56,125 nucleotides of DNA from Candidatus Magasanikiibacteriota bacterium (GCA_015661005.1 JACTTX010000009.1:1-56125), one strand, 5' to 3'; shown: positions 34,992 to 43,013, counted from the stretch's first letter. A program made the numbers and translations. Notes: generated from the sequence alone by a model not told the origin.

Positions 34992-35053
34992 CGCGATTTT
35001 ACGACTCGCTGAAAGCGCGAAGCGCTGTTGGCGCCATGCCCGCCAACGGAAAC

Positions 35054-35080
35054 AAAAACGCCCACTCGCGCGGGCGCTTT
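35054..35080 (-). terminator. rho-independent terminator of the rplM-rpsI operon
   Basis: On the minus strand CGCCC-GCGCGAGT-GGGCG is followed by TTTTTG, about 55 nt past the rpsI stop. A second stem (GTTGGCG...CGCCAAC) lies beyond it near 35026-35046. Confidence 0.75.
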
Positions 35081-35133
35081 TTAGAAGTGGCGCCTTTGAT
35101 TTTTAGAAGTGGCGCCTTTGAGAGTGACACCTT
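35080..35133. repeat. family C-related unit (TTTAGAAGTGGCGCCTTT), doubled
   Basis: TTTTTAGAAGTGGCGCCTTTGA is repeated twice, then GAGAGTGACACCTTTT follows. The same 31-bp string TTTAGAAGTGGCGCCTTTGA plus GAGTGACACCT recurs at 49758-49788. It resembles the right half of the 4070-4139 palindrome (AGAAGTGTCCCCTTT). It lies between the rpsI stop and its terminator. Confidence 0.8.
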
Positions 35134-35134
35134 T

Positions 35135-35770
35135 TTAACGCTTGGCCCATTGCGGCGCACGACGCGCGCCGCGCAAGCCGAACTTTTTACGTTCTTTCAT
35201 TCGCGGATCGCGGCGCAAATATCCCACGGCCTTCAAAACCTTGCGCAATCCTTCTTCCGTGGAAACAATGGCGCGAGCAATGGCGAGTCGCACCGCTTCC
35301 GCTTGAGCCGGTTGGCCGCCGCCCGCCACTTTGGCCGTAACGTCAACAACGCCTTCTTTTCCGGATATAGTGAGCGCCTCTTTCACGGTTTGTTGTTGAA
35401 TCCAAAATGGGAAATACGCTTCCAACGTCCGTCCGTTGATCACGATTTTCCCCGTTCCGCCGACGTAAACGCGAACGCGCGCGGCCGCTTCCTTGCGCCG
35501 CCCGACAGCGTTCACAAAAGGACGACCGACAAATTCCGCAAAAGCGGCGGCCACCACCCGTGGCGCCGTCACCACTGTTTGTCCTTCCGCCTTGAGAACG
35601 GATTTTTTCGGACCGGATTTTTTGATTACCGTCACGCGCACGCCTTTGGGCGCCACGGCCTTTGGCGTCACCGTCTTGACAGAAGGTTTCTTGGCGGCTT
35701 TCTCCACCGCGGCCTTTTCCGGCGCTTTTGTTTTGACAACTTTGTTGGATTTAAGGATTTTGTCAGCCAT
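35135..35770 (-). CDS. rpsI: 30S ribosomal protein S9 with long basic N-terminal extension
   Basis: 211 aa; bacterial S9 is about 130. The S9 core starts near residue 80 (FVNAVGRRKEAAARVRVYVGGTG) and ends in the conserved KKFGLRGARRAPQWAKR tail that reaches the P-site tRNA. Residues 1-75 are a Lys/Ala/Val/Pro-rich extension. It lies 4 nt downstream of rplM. The extension seems real because no better start with a shorter frame is obvious. Confidence 0.95.
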   Translation of the reverse strand: MADKILKSNKVVKTKAPEKAAVEKAAKKPSVKTVTPKAVAPKGVRVTVIKKSGPKKSVLKAEGQTVVTAPRVVAAAFAEFVGRPFVNAVGRRKEAAARVRVYVGGTGKIVINGRTLEAYFPFWIQQQTVKEALTISGKEGVVDVTAKVAGGGQPAQAEAVRLAIARAIVSTEEGLRKVLKAVGYLRRDPRMKERKKFGLRGARRAPQWAKR

Positions 35771-35774
35771 ATTA

Positions 35775-36131
35775 TTATTTCACGATGGTGAGCCGCTTCA
35801 TCAAGTGCTTCCGCGTCCGGTTCTTTGGCAACATAAATAGAACAGCATGTTCCAACACTTCTTCCGGCCGATGCTTCATAATATCTTTGACCGGCCGCAC
35901 TTTAATGCCGCCCGGATGAGTGGTGTGATGGCGCAAAGCTTTTTGTTCAATTTTCTTTCCGCTCCAGGACATTTGCGAAACATTCACGACTTTCACGATA
36001 TCTCCATCATCAATATGCGGCGTATAAGTGGCTTTTTGTTTCCCGCGCAAAAATCCGGCCACTTCTGTGGCGATTCTTCCGACCGGTTTTCCCGTAGCGT
36101 CAATTATGTGCGTTACTCGGCTCATATTCAT
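35775..36131 (-). CDS. rplM: 50S ribosomal protein L13
   Basis: 118 aa, shorter than the about 142 of E. coli. The core IIDATGKPVGRIATEVAGFLRGKQKATYTPHIDDGD is clear, and the HHTTHPGGIK loop follows. The C-terminal part is cut short. It pairs with rpsI as usual and is separated from rplQ by a 226-nt gap full of family A repeats. Confidence 0.93.
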   Translation of the reverse strand: MNMSRVTHIIDATGKPVGRIATEVAGFLRGKQKATYTPHIDDGDIVKVVNVSQMSWSGKKIEQKALRHHTTHPGGIKVRPVKDIMKHRPEEVLEHAVLFMLPKNRTRKHLMKRLTIVK

Positions 36132-36158
36132 TTGATTGAAGCGTCAGCTGATTTAACG

Positions 36159-36328
36159 TTTGAATAGTATCCTGCGAATGTCGTTCTTGTCTTATGTTGG
36201 ATAGTTGCCGACAAATGTCGTGTTGCTTTGAACAAGAACGGCATTTGCCGATTACTATTCAATATGTGACAAGAACGCCATTTGCAGGTTACTATCCAAC
36301 GTCTACGTCATTGGCAAGTAACTATCTA
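36159..36328. repeat. family A hairpin, copy A5: one copy nested in another
   Basis: The outer arms TTGAATAGTATCCTGCGAAT... (from 36160) and ...TTTGCAGGTTACTATCCAAC (to 36300) belong to one copy. Within its loop, between TCTTGTCTTAT and TATGTGACAAGA, sits a full second copy (36196-36262, GTTGGATAGTTGCCGACAAA... to ...GCCGATTACTATTCAA). A half-arm (CATTGGCAAGTAACTATC) follows to about 36327. The whole fills the rplQ-rplM gap. Confidence 0.88.
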
Positions 36329-36357
36329 AATAAATCATGAATCTCATTCTTCTTCAT

Positions 36358-36708
36358 TTACACCAACTCAATCATCACCGTCTCTCCTGCATCTCCCTGC
36401 CGCCGTCCGATTTTTATGATTCGCGTGTAGCCGCCAACCCGCTCCTTATACCGCGGCGCCAGCACTTCAAAAATTTTCTTGACCGGATGTTCCGTGGAGA
36501 ATTGAGATAAAAGCAATCGCCGTCCGGCTAAAGTTCCGGCCTTCCCGCGGGTAATTGCCCGTTCAACAATCGGCGCTACCGCCCGCGCCTTGGCATCCGT
36601 GGTTGTCACGCGCTCGTACAAAATCACCTGCGCCGCCAAATTCTTAAGCAGAGCCGTGCGCGGGCCGACTTTGCGATCAAGAGTAATTTTTTTCTTGCGA
36701 TGCCTCAT
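36358..36708 (-). CDS. rplQ: 50S ribosomal protein L17
   Basis: 116 aa with the family start MRHRKKKITLDRKVGPRTALLKNLAAQ, VTTTDAKARAVAPIVERAI in the middle, and the RVGGYTRIIKIGRRQGDAGETVMIEL end. Length normal. It lies 5 nt downstream of rpoA and is the last gene of the alpha operon before the nested family A repeats. Confidence 0.96.
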   Translation of the reverse strand: MRHRKKKITLDRKVGPRTALLKNLAAQVILYERVTTTDAKARAVAPIVERAITRGKAGTLAGRRLLLSQFSTEHPVKKIFEVLAPRYKERVGGYTRIIKIGRRQGDAGETVMIELV

Positions 36709-36713
36709 AAAAA

Positions 36714-37517
36714 TTATTCCGCCTTCTCGGCGTTCGCCTCTTCAGAAACTTCCTCTTCCTTCTTCTTTCGTCCGCGTTTTTTAACCGGCTCTTCCGCCGT
36801 CATGGGCAAAGCGGCGGCCGCGGCTAAAACTTCAGATCCAGCCACAAACGAGAAGTGATCAATGATAATCTGCACGGCTTGACGCACGGCTTCAGCCGGA
36901 GAAATGGTGCCGTCCGTTTCAATCTTGAACGTTACTTTTTCATAATTGGTGATATCACCGACACGAGTGAACTCCACGGAATAACCAACATCCCGAACCG
37001 GCGTGTAGATGGCGTCAATGGCAATGGTGCCGAGTTCTAAACTTTTCCGATCCCGTTCTTCAACCGGCACAAAACCGCGTCCTTGCGCGACAAAAATTTC
37101 CATTTCTAAATCCCCTTTTCCGTCCGTCAGCGTGGCCAGATGCAAATCCTTATTCATGATTTCCACATTGGCGTCCGGTTCAATGTCGCTGGCCGTAACC
37201 TCCCGCTCTCCTTGGACGTGCAAGGACAAACGCACTTCTTCCGTGGTGAAAACCTTGAGACGCAGTTGTTTCAAATTCAAAATCACCTGCACGACATCCT
37301 CTTTAACGTTCGGGATGGTGCCAAACTCATGCGGCACACCCTTGATTTTGACCGCGGTTACGGCCGCGCCCGGCAGAGAGGAAAGCAAAACGCGACGCAG
37401 GGCGTTTCCAATGGTAGTGCCGTAACCCTGATGGAACGGCGTGATGGTCACCAAGGCCTCATTGGGCTTGGCGCCGGGCGTGTATTCAATCGTGGTGGGG
37501 AGTAAAATGTTTTCCAT
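36714..37517 (-). CDS. rpoA: RNA polymerase alpha subunit without the C-terminal domain
   Basis: 267 aa against about 320-330 in most bacteria. The N-terminal domain is complete (residues 1 to about 235), with TTIGNALRRVLLSSLPGAAVTAVKIKGVPHEF and the dimerisation/beta-contact segments. Where the alpha-CTD should follow there is only a charged tail ([26 protein letters not shown], given here in part: KKRGRKKKEEEVSEE). There is no alpha-CTD signature, so UP-element and CTD-dependent activator contacts should be absent. The stop is followed closely by rplQ, so the end is not a truncation at a contig edge. Confidence 0.93.
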   Translation of the reverse strand: MENILLPTTIEYTPGAKPNEALVTITPFHQGYGTTIGNALRRVLLSSLPGAAVTAVKIKGVPHEFGTIPNVKEDVVQVILNLKQLRLKVFTTEEVRLSLHVQGEREVTASDIEPDANVEIMNKDLHLATLTDGKGDLEMEIFVAQGRGFVPVEERDRKSLELGTIAIDAIYTPVRDVGYSVEFTRVGDITNYEKVTFKIETDGTISPAEAVRQAVQIIIDHFSFVAGSEVLAAAAALPMTAEEPVKKRGRKKKEEEVSEEANAEKAE

Positions 37518-37535
37518 ATTTTTGGAAAAAGAGCA

Positions 37536-38174
37536 TTAACGGGAATAGTACTCAACAATGGGCTTGGCGCTAAAAGCGTCCCCGAGTTCCATTCCCTGCG
37601 GCCGCGAGACAACGCGGGCGCTTAAATTATTAGTATCAAGTGATAACCAAGACGGCGGCGTGATCTTTTCCAGTGACGGTTTCAAATTCTCAAAATATTT
37701 TCCGTCTTTGTCCGAAACATGCACCACGATGGCGTCATCCAATCGCACCTGAATGGATGGAATGGTGACTTTTTTGCCGTTGACCGTAAAGTGGCCGTGA
37801 GCGACAAGTTGCCGCGCTTGGGCGCGCGATTTGGCGAGCCCCAAACGATAAATGACATTATCAAGACGCATTTCCAGCATCTGCTTCAAAATTTCTCCGG
37901 TATCGCCGGTTTTTTCCGAGGCCTTTATAACGTAATTGCGGAACTGGCGCTCAAAAATACCGTAGATGCGTTTGGCTTTCTGCTTCTCTCGCAACTGTTT
38001 GCCAAAACCGCTCATCTTCGGTTTGCGCGCGCCTTGCGTTGGGCCGTGCGCGCCGGGCGGAAAGGCGCGACGCACGACCGGACACTTGGACGTAAAACAT
38101 TTCTCACCTTTGAGGAAAAGTTTTTCGCCTTCACGGCGGCACTGGCGGCATTTTGGTCCGGTTAATCGTGCCAT
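37536..38174 (-). CDS. rpsD: 30S ribosomal protein S4
   Basis: 212 aa, with an N-terminal zinc knuckle Cys9, Cys12, Cys26, Cys31 and an S4 RNA-binding domain (LDNVIYRLGLAKSRAQARQLVAHGHFTVNGKKV, in part VIYRLGLAKSRAQARQLVAH). It is between rpsK and rpoA as in the standard alpha operon. Confidence 0.96.
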   Translation of the reverse strand: MARLTGPKCRQCRREGEKLFLKGEKCFTSKCPVVRRAFPPGAHGPTQGARKPKMSGFGKQLREKQKAKRIYGIFERQFRNYVIKASEKTGDTGEILKQMLEMRLDNVIYRLGLAKSRAQARQLVAHGHFTVNGKKVTIPSIQVRLDDAIVVHVSDKDGKYFENLKPSLEKITPPSWLSLDTNNLSARVVSRPQGMELGDAFSAKPIVEYYSR

Positions 38175-38182
38175 AAATCAGG

Positions 38183-38692
38183 TTAGACGCGGCGCGGCCG
38201 TTTTTGGCGGCAACCGTTATGCGGGAGCGGCGTCATATCAATCACGGAAAGCACATTCAAACCGTTGGCGTTCAAGGCGCGAATGGCGCCTTCCCGCCCT
38301 TGTCCGATGCCTTTCAAAAAAACATCAACATCTCTCAAGCCCACATCGGCAATTTTTCCCAAAGCCGTTTTCACGATTATCCCGGCGGCGTACGGCGTTG
38401 ATTTTTTTGGGCCCTTGAAGCCGACTTGTCCGGCCGAGCACCAACCCAAAACATTTCCCTGCTTGTCCGCAAAGGTCACGATGGTGTTGTTGAAGGTTGC
38501 CAAAATATAAACATTGCCGTTGGTGATGGTCTTAGCGCCTTTCTTACGCTTGGCCTGTGGTTTGCGTTTAATTTTTGTTTTCCCGTCTTTTTTATCAGCT
38601 TCCGGTTTTTCTCCATTCTTTTCCGCAACGCCAACCTCACCGCCTTCGGCGGCCGCTATGTCAGTTTCTATTTTTTTTAGCTCGTCAGTCAT
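38183..38692 (-). CDS. rpsK: 30S ribosomal protein S11 with N-terminal extension
   Basis: 169 aa; the core is about 120-130. The S11 core begins near residue 52 (GNVYILATFNNTIVTFADKQGNV) and ends with DMTPLPHNGCRQKRPRRV. Residues 1-50 are charged, first acidic and then Lys-rich. The extension has no known role. It lies 8 nt upstream of rpsD in the operon. Confidence 0.95.
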   Translation of the reverse strand: MTDELKKIETDIAAAEGGEVGVAEKNGEKPEADKKDGKTKIKRKPQAKRKKGAKTITNGNVYILATFNNTIVTFADKQGNVLGWCSAGQVGFKGPKKSTPYAAGIIVKTALGKIADVGLRDVDVFLKGIGQGREGAIRALNANGLNVLSVIDMTPLPHNGCRQKRPRRV

Positions 38693-38736
38693 ACCTTATA
38701 CTTATGCTTAAACATTCTCTATTCTCTATTCTCCCC

Positions 38737-39132
38737 CTACGTCTTCTCGGCCGATGATTTTTTGCCGGAGCCCATGGTCTTCCGGGTATTATGCCGCACC
38801 GTCCGACAATTGGTTTTAGTGCGCTGTCCGCGCGTTGGCAATTCTTTAATGTGCCTGATGCCGCGATAGCACTTAATCTCTTTCAAACGCTTGATGTTGC
38901 TCAAAACCTCGCGCCGTAAATCGCCTTCAACACGAAAATTCTTTTCAACGTAATCGCGCAAATGATCAACGTCTTCCTGGGATAAATCTTTGGTGCGGGC
39001 ATCCGGGCTGATTTTCAAAACCGCCAAAATTTTTTGGCTCTGGGTGCGGCCAATACCGTAAATATACGGCAGAGCCGCTTCAATTCTTTTGTTAGCCGGT
39101 AAAACTATTCCCGCGATTCTGGCTGTGGCCAT
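38737..39132 (-). CDS. rpsM: 30S ribosomal protein S13
   Basis: 131 aa from ATG 39132 ([21 protein letters not shown]). The helix-two-turns-helix segment [14 protein letters not shown] and the C-terminal [11 protein letters not shown] tail are typical. The start lies 1 nt after the rpmJ stop. An upstream extension of this frame is only the out-of-frame image of rpmJ. Confidence 0.96.
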   Translation of the reverse strand: MATARIAGIVLPANKRIEAALPYIYGIGRTQSQKILAVLKISPDARTKDLSQEDVDHLRDYVEKNFRVEGDLRREVLSNIKRLKEIKCYRGIRHIKELPTRGQRTKTNCRTVRHNTRKTMGSGKKSSAEKT

Positions 39133-39133
39133 A

Positions 39134-39247
39134 TCAACCTTGTCTTTGTTTATGTTTGGGGACCCTACAAATACAAACAACGCGTCCATGACGGCGCAAA
39201 ACTTTGCAATCCTTACAGATGGCTTTGACGGACGCTCTAACTTTCAT
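39134..39247 (-). CDS. rpmJ: 50S ribosomal protein L36, 37 aa
   Basis: A short gene between infA and rpsM, translated by hand from the minus strand. It starts [20 protein letters not shown], followed by [17 protein letters not shown] and TGA. The zinc ligands are Cys11, Cys14, Cys27-or-Cys29 and His34, matching the C-x2-C ... C-x-H pattern of L36. Its position is the conserved infA-rpmJ-rpsM order. It overlaps no other real gene. Confidence 0.95.
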   Translation of the reverse strand: MKVRASVKAICKDCKVLRRHGRVVCICRVPKHKQRQG

Positions 39248-39298
39248 AAAACAAAACGCACAGGCCAACCTTACTGTGGCTCGGCCTGAACGTCACGA

Positions 39299-39535
39299 TT
39301 AGTAACGATAGACAATGCGACCTCTCGTGAGATCGTAAGGAGTGATGGCGACTTTAACTTCATCCCCGGGCAACAAGCGGATGCGATGCAAACGCATCTT
39401 TCCGGCCAAGTATCCGCGAATGCTGTGACCATTCTCAAGACGAATTTTGAAAGTTGCCGCCGGCAAAAGTTCCTCAACCACGCCTTTCATTTCCACGACG
39501 TCTTTTGAGGATCCTACTGGCTGGGGTTCTCCCAT
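39299..39535 (-). CDS. infA: translation initiation factor IF-1
   Basis: 78 aa from ATG 39535 ([25 protein letters not shown] would be the first part, given as [10 protein letters not shown]). The OB-fold signature [21 protein letters not shown] and the [10 protein letters not shown] / [10 protein letters not shown] end are typical. It is the first gene of the alpha operon; rpmJ follows after about 50 nt. Confidence 0.95.
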   Translation of the reverse strand: MGEPQPVGSSKDVVEMKGVVEELLPAATFKIRLENGHSIRGYLAGKMRLHRIRLLPGDEVKVAITPYDLTRGRIVYRY

Positions 39536-39554
39536 AGTTCTAATTTCTTGGCTT

Positions 39555-39583
39555 AGTATAAAGGAAGGCCAATTAACTGTCAA
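39555..39583 (-). promoter_or_regulatory. promoter of the infA-rpmJ-rpsM-rpsK-rpsD-rpoA-rplQ operon
   Basis: TTGACA (39578-39583), 17-nt spacer and TATACT (39555-39560) on the minus strand, a near-consensus sigma-70 promoter. The predicted 5' UTR is about 13 nt. A second TTGACA lies further upstream near 39607-39612 without a clear -10 partner. Confidence 0.8.
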
Positions 39584-39653
39584 GTGGTTCAGCGGATTTG
39601 TTAAAGAGTGTCAAGTTGCTGTGTTAAGCGAAAAATTCTGGGGGTGTGGATGA

Positions 39654-41327
39654 TTACTCGGTGTATCTTCCGCCCGGCGGATCAGTCAGATGCAGAAACT
39701 CTCCCCCATCAAAGAGAAAATACTGAATCTCCTTATCACGATTTGTCCGCCAAAAATTTTTAGTCATTTGGATTTCATAACGCCGCGCCCGAGCGCCAAC
39801 CAGATCCGTCAATTTCAAAATATAATCTTCGCTCTCCAAAAATTCCGGACCGCGGAACGGGTAGCCCTGATTGGCCGTAAAAATAAAACCGGATGACGCT
39901 TGCGTAAACGTAAAATTTTTAACACGATCCTGATCAGCGGTCAGAGCGATATTCACGGGCACGAAAATTGTGTCGGCCTGATCATCATCATATAAAAATT
40001 GTGTCGCCAACTTAAAAAATGGATGGGACAGCAGATGCGCGCCGTTATAATTATCCGGAAGCCACAAAAAAATTTCTCCGTGCGGCTTAGTAGATTTTTG
40101 CTCGGCGTAACTCACGAGCATTTTCTGGACACTGATACCGGCGCGGGCGTGCCAGCGCGCCTTGCGCAGAAGCAAGAAGCTGTTGCCGACAATAAAAATA
40201 ATTATTAAAACCATGAGCGCTAGGCGCATTTTTTTTCCGGCGCTCGACCACCAATTAATGACGGCTGTTGCGAGCCAGAGCACGAACCAAACTGACGGAT
40301 AATACAAATATCTTTCACCGCCGTCGTCAACGGCGCCGCGGAAAGTGTTGATTGTAAAAAAGGCGGCGGCCGGAGCGGCGGAGATTATTGTGAGAAGCAT
40401 GAGCCAGCCCGCATCCTGACGGCGGCGGAGCAACATGATGAGCCAAACTAAAATTACAACGGCCAGCGCCACGGCCAACCAGAGATGATCAAGAAAAAAA
40501 AGTGTTGTGGCGGTGCGCCAGCGGCCGCCGACAAAAAACATCGGCAGAGCGGCAAACAAAAAATTCCAGCCCTTAAGAGCGAGTGATGTTATTGTTAGTG
40601 GCTCGTGCAAATAATTAGCGGCAAAAAATCCGGTGGCGTAGGCGCGCACGAAGAAAAAACCAATGACCAAGGCGACGGCGCCACTGATTATGAGCCACAC
40701 GCGGCGCTCACGCAGTGATTCTTTTTTCTGCCAAGCGGCGAGAATTAAAAAAATTAGCGGAGCGGTGATGGCGAACTCCTTGCTCATCAAAGCCAGCGCG
40801 GTAAAAAATAAAGTCAACAGACCGGCCCGAACGCGTCCGGTTTTTAGAAAAGCAAGAAAACTTATTGCCGCCGCCAATAAAAACGCGGTGGCTAAGAGAT
40901 CGGCGCGACTGCCAATCCATAAAACCGGCTCGGCGTGAAAATGCGCCGTGCTAAAAAAAATAACGGCGAGCAAGGTTATACCGACCTGATGGGATTTGAA
41001 TAAACGCCATGAGAGGAGTCCGACTAAAAAGACGACGAGGAGATGCAGGAAGAGTGAAGTCAAATGAAAGGACAAGGGGCTTGGACCAAAAAACGCCAAG
41101 TCCGCAATTATTGAAAGAGTCATGAGCGGGCGGTAAGAGCCACCGTCACGGTTACCGGCATGATTGGTAATCAAGAGGTGCGGAATTGATGAGGGATTGG
41201 CCAACGCGCTTTTGGCCGTGCTTAAAAATTCAAAGTCATCGGCCACAAAAAAGGCGCGCTGGGCCGGGACAAAAAGTGCGGCCGAAAGAACGGCAATGGC
41301 GGCAACGTAGAAAAAAATGCCTCTCAT
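39654..41327 (-). CDS. polytopic membrane glycosyltransferase-like protein
   Basis: 557 aa with about 11 membrane helices and a C-terminal soluble domain. The N-terminal luminal-type loop has VADDFEFLSTAKSAL, giving the acidic pair seen in GT-C enzymes (PMT/ArnT/GT39-like), and SYRPLMTLSIIADL follows. The C-terminal 100 residues resemble a beta-rich soluble region. It follows a GT2 gene with a 4-nt overlap and probably transfers sugars from a polyprenyl-phosphate donor outside the membrane. Donor and acceptor unknown. Confidence 0.72.
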   Translation of the reverse strand: MRGIFFYVAAIAVLSAALFVPAQRAFFVADDFEFLSTAKSALANPSSIPHLLITNHAGNRDGGSYRPLMTLSIIADLAFFGPSPLSFHLTSLFLHLLVVFLVGLLSWRLFKSHQVGITLLAVIFFSTAHFHAEPVLWIGSRADLLATAFLLAAAISFLAFLKTGRVRAGLLTLFFTALALMSKEFAITAPLIFLILAAWQKKESLRERRVWLIISGAVALVIGFFFVRAYATGFFAANYLHEPLTITSLALKGWNFLFAALPMFFVGGRWRTATTLFFLDHLWLAVALAVVILVWLIMLLRRRQDAGWLMLLTIISAAPAAAFFTINTFRGAVDDGGERYLYYPSVWFVLWLATAVINWWSSAGKKMRLALMVLIIIFIVGNSFLLLRKARWHARAGISVQKMLVSYAEQKSTKPHGEIFLWLPDNYNGAHLLSHPFFKLATQFLYDDDQADTIFVPVNIALTADQDRVKNFTFTQASSGFIFTANQGYPFRGPEFLESEDYILKLTDLVGARARRYEIQMTKNFWRTNRDKEIQYFLFDGGEFLHLTDPPGGRYTE

Positions 41328-42019
41328 AATTGATAACGGCGGCGGATTTTAATCAGATCTTTGGCCATTTGCACACCATCGGTGATCACCCGGACAGTTG
41401 AATATCGCGATGGACGGACTTGCGCCACGGGAAACGCGCTGATTTTGAAACCGTAACGGCGCGCCGCGGCCAAAATTTCCACGTCAAAAGCAAAACCGTC
41501 AGTCGCGAGTTCCCTAAAAATCTGCCGGGCCGCGTCCACCCGAAATATTTTTATTCCGCATTGCGTGTCCGTAATTTCTCCGGTCAGTCCGTCAATGCAG
41601 ACGCGCCAAAAAAAACTTGTGAGTTGCCGCAGTGGACCGTTGGATGCAACCGCGTACGCGCCTGCATGCGCACGCGAACCGACAATGATGTCCACGGCGC
41701 CGCCTTGGAGAATATTTTGCATTTCCTTGAGCGGCTCCAGCCCATACGGCAAATCAGCGTCCGTGAAAGCAATGTATTCTCCGCCAGCCGTCAACACACC
41801 GGCTTTAACGGCCGCGCCTTTGCCGCGGTTCTCGGCAAAATTAATCACGCGCAGATCTAAAAAATCGTCCCGGCCGGACAAAATTTCTCCGGTGGCGTCA
41901 TCGCTTCCGTCATTCACAACAATTATTTCCGCGTCGCCGCCAAAAAAATCATTGATCCGGGAAATTGTGTCGGTAATCACCGCCGCCGCGTTGTATGCCG
42001 GAATAATAATGGAAAGCAT
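41324..42019 (-). CDS. family 2 glycosyltransferase, polyprenyl-phosphate sugar synthase type
   Basis: 231 aa, GT-A fold. The start is LSIIIPAYNAAAVI, VVNDGSDDAT holds the nucleotide site, and FTDADLPYGLEPL is the DxD motif. The later QCGIKIFR segment is typical of dolichyl- or undecaprenyl-phosphate mannose/glucose synthases. No membrane domain. Together with GtrA and the GT-C-like protein it would load a sugar on a lipid carrier, flip it and transfer it outside. The stop overlaps the GT-C gene start by 4 nt. Confidence 0.9.
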   Translation of the reverse strand: MLSIIIPAYNAAAVITDTISRINDFFGGDAEIIVVNDGSDDATGEILSGRDDFLDLRVINFAENRGKGAAVKAGVLTAGGEYIAFTDADLPYGLEPLKEMQNILQGGAVDIIVGSRAHAGAYAVASNGPLRQLTSFFWRVCIDGLTGEITDTQCGIKIFRVDAARQIFRELATDGFAFDVEILAAARRYGFKISAFPVAQVRPSRYSTVRVITDGVQMAKDLIKIRRRYQL

Positions 42020-42021
42020 AC

Positions 42022-42438
42022 TTATCGTTCACTTTTGAAAACCCAGAACCGATAAAGCAAAAACGTCCAGCTGACGACAATTCCAACGGCCAAAACTTTT
42101 GCCACCAGGTGCGGCAGATGAATCAGCTCCACGGCCAAAACCAAAAAAGCAATTTGAAATAAATTATTCCAGCCGACTAAAATTAGATAACGGATGAATT
42201 CAGCGCGTCCCTGTCCGCGGCTTTCAAAAGACCAATGCTTATTCAAAAGAAAATTATAAGTGATGGCGCAGGTCTGGGAGATAATCGTGGCCAAAATGTA
42301 CCAGACGCCCAGCCGTCGCACGGTTTCAAAAATTCCGGCGTCAATGATAAAAGAAGTCAAACCGGTGATGATATAGCGGCGCAACTGCCGCCGGTTGGCC
42401 ACGCACCAGTCCAAACAAACACGGATAGTTTTTCTCAT
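42022..42438 (-). CDS. GtrA-like membrane protein
   Basis: 138 aa from ATG 42438 (MRKTIRVCLDW). Four membrane helices with FLLNKHWSFES after helix 2 and LLYRFWVFKSER at the end, the GtrA signature. The family is thought to flip polyprenyl-linked sugars. The start chosen excludes an Arg/Cys-rich upstream stretch that is the antisense-like frame of the next gene. It lies 2 nt upstream of the GT2 gene. Confidence 0.88.
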   Translation of the reverse strand: MRKTIRVCLDWCVANRRQLRRYIITGLTSFIIDAGIFETVRRLGVWYILATIISQTCAITYNFLLNKHWSFESRGQGRAEFIRYLILVGWNNLFQIAFLVLAVELIHLPHLVAKVLAVGIVVSWTFLLYRFWVFKSER

Positions 42439-42461
42439 AAGCAGCCGCGGGGGCCGGGAAA

Positions 42462-42893
42462 CTACTTCTGCCGGAAAAGCGCCCGCTCGCTCCACAAATA
42501 CAGCCCGAAAATAATCACGAGCACAATCAAAATTCCGTTCACCAAATAAGCGCCGGAAACAATCGCGGCGTAAATTGAATACGCGACAACCGCGAGCAAA
42601 AGCAACTCGTAGATGAGCATGGCCCAGAATTTCAAACGCCACATTTCAATGCCGACCCCGGCCAAAACAACGCCAATCAAACCGTAAAAAAGTGCCACCG
42701 GCGGTGATAATTTAAAAATAACAGCGGCAATGTAAAAGGCATACGTGGCGGCGGCAACGCCAAAAATTGATAGGGCCATTATCAACCACGTTGGTTTTTG
42801 TTTGGGGCCGATCGGCGCGACCGGCGACGGTGCTGGCGGCATAGCCGACGACGATTGCATTTCTGACGTTGGTTGTTGATTTTGATTTTCCAT
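42462..42893 (-). CDS. small membrane protein, 143 aa, four helices
   Basis: A Pro/Gln/Ser-rich N-terminal cytoplasmic part (1-32) is followed by four hydrophobic helices (about 33-55, 60-78, 84-108, 114-136) with a short charged tail. No family recognised. It is 23 nt upstream of gtrA in the same direction and could be an accessory of the glycan system. The 152-nt gap to alaS is taken up largely by copy A6. Confidence 0.7.
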   Translation of the reverse strand: MENQNQQPTSEMQSSSAMPPAPSPVAPIGPKQKPTWLIMALSIFGVAAATYAFYIAAVIFKLSPPVALFYGLIGVVLAGVGIEMWRLKFWAMLIYELLLLAVVAYSIYAAIVSGAYLVNGILIVLVIIFGLYLWSERALFRQK

Positions 42894-42947
42894 AGAGTTT
42901 TGGTGAAGATTGGAGAATAGTGAAAGCCAATAGCATTCTTGACTGGC

Positions 42948-43013
42948 GTTGGACAGTAACCTGCAAATGTCGTGTCTTCAATCAAGAACGCCATTTGCAG
43001 GTTACTGTCCAAC
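42948..43013. repeat. family A hairpin, copy A6
   Basis: Arms 42948-42973 (GTTGGACAGTAACCTGCAAA...) and 42988-43013 pair over 26 nt with one mismatch, around the 14-nt loop GTCTTCAATCAAGA. Compared with A4, the outer positions change as pairs (GGAC/GTCC against GAAT/ATTC). It lies between the alaS stop and the 143-aa membrane protein. Confidence 0.92.

Noticed and set aside
35080-35133. Riboswitch or ribosomal-protein leader near rpsI
   Set aside because: The region is downstream of rpsI on its strand and consists of repeat units and a terminator, so it cannot be a leader for that operon.
42948-43013. Family A ends GTTGGAC...GTCCAAC look like integron attC core sites (GTTRRRY / RYYYAAC)
   Set aside because: The order is reversed compared with attC (which begins RYYYAAC and ends GTTRRRY), there are no bulged bases or cassette genes between copies, and no integrase is present. 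Palindromic ends of this composition match the pattern by chance.
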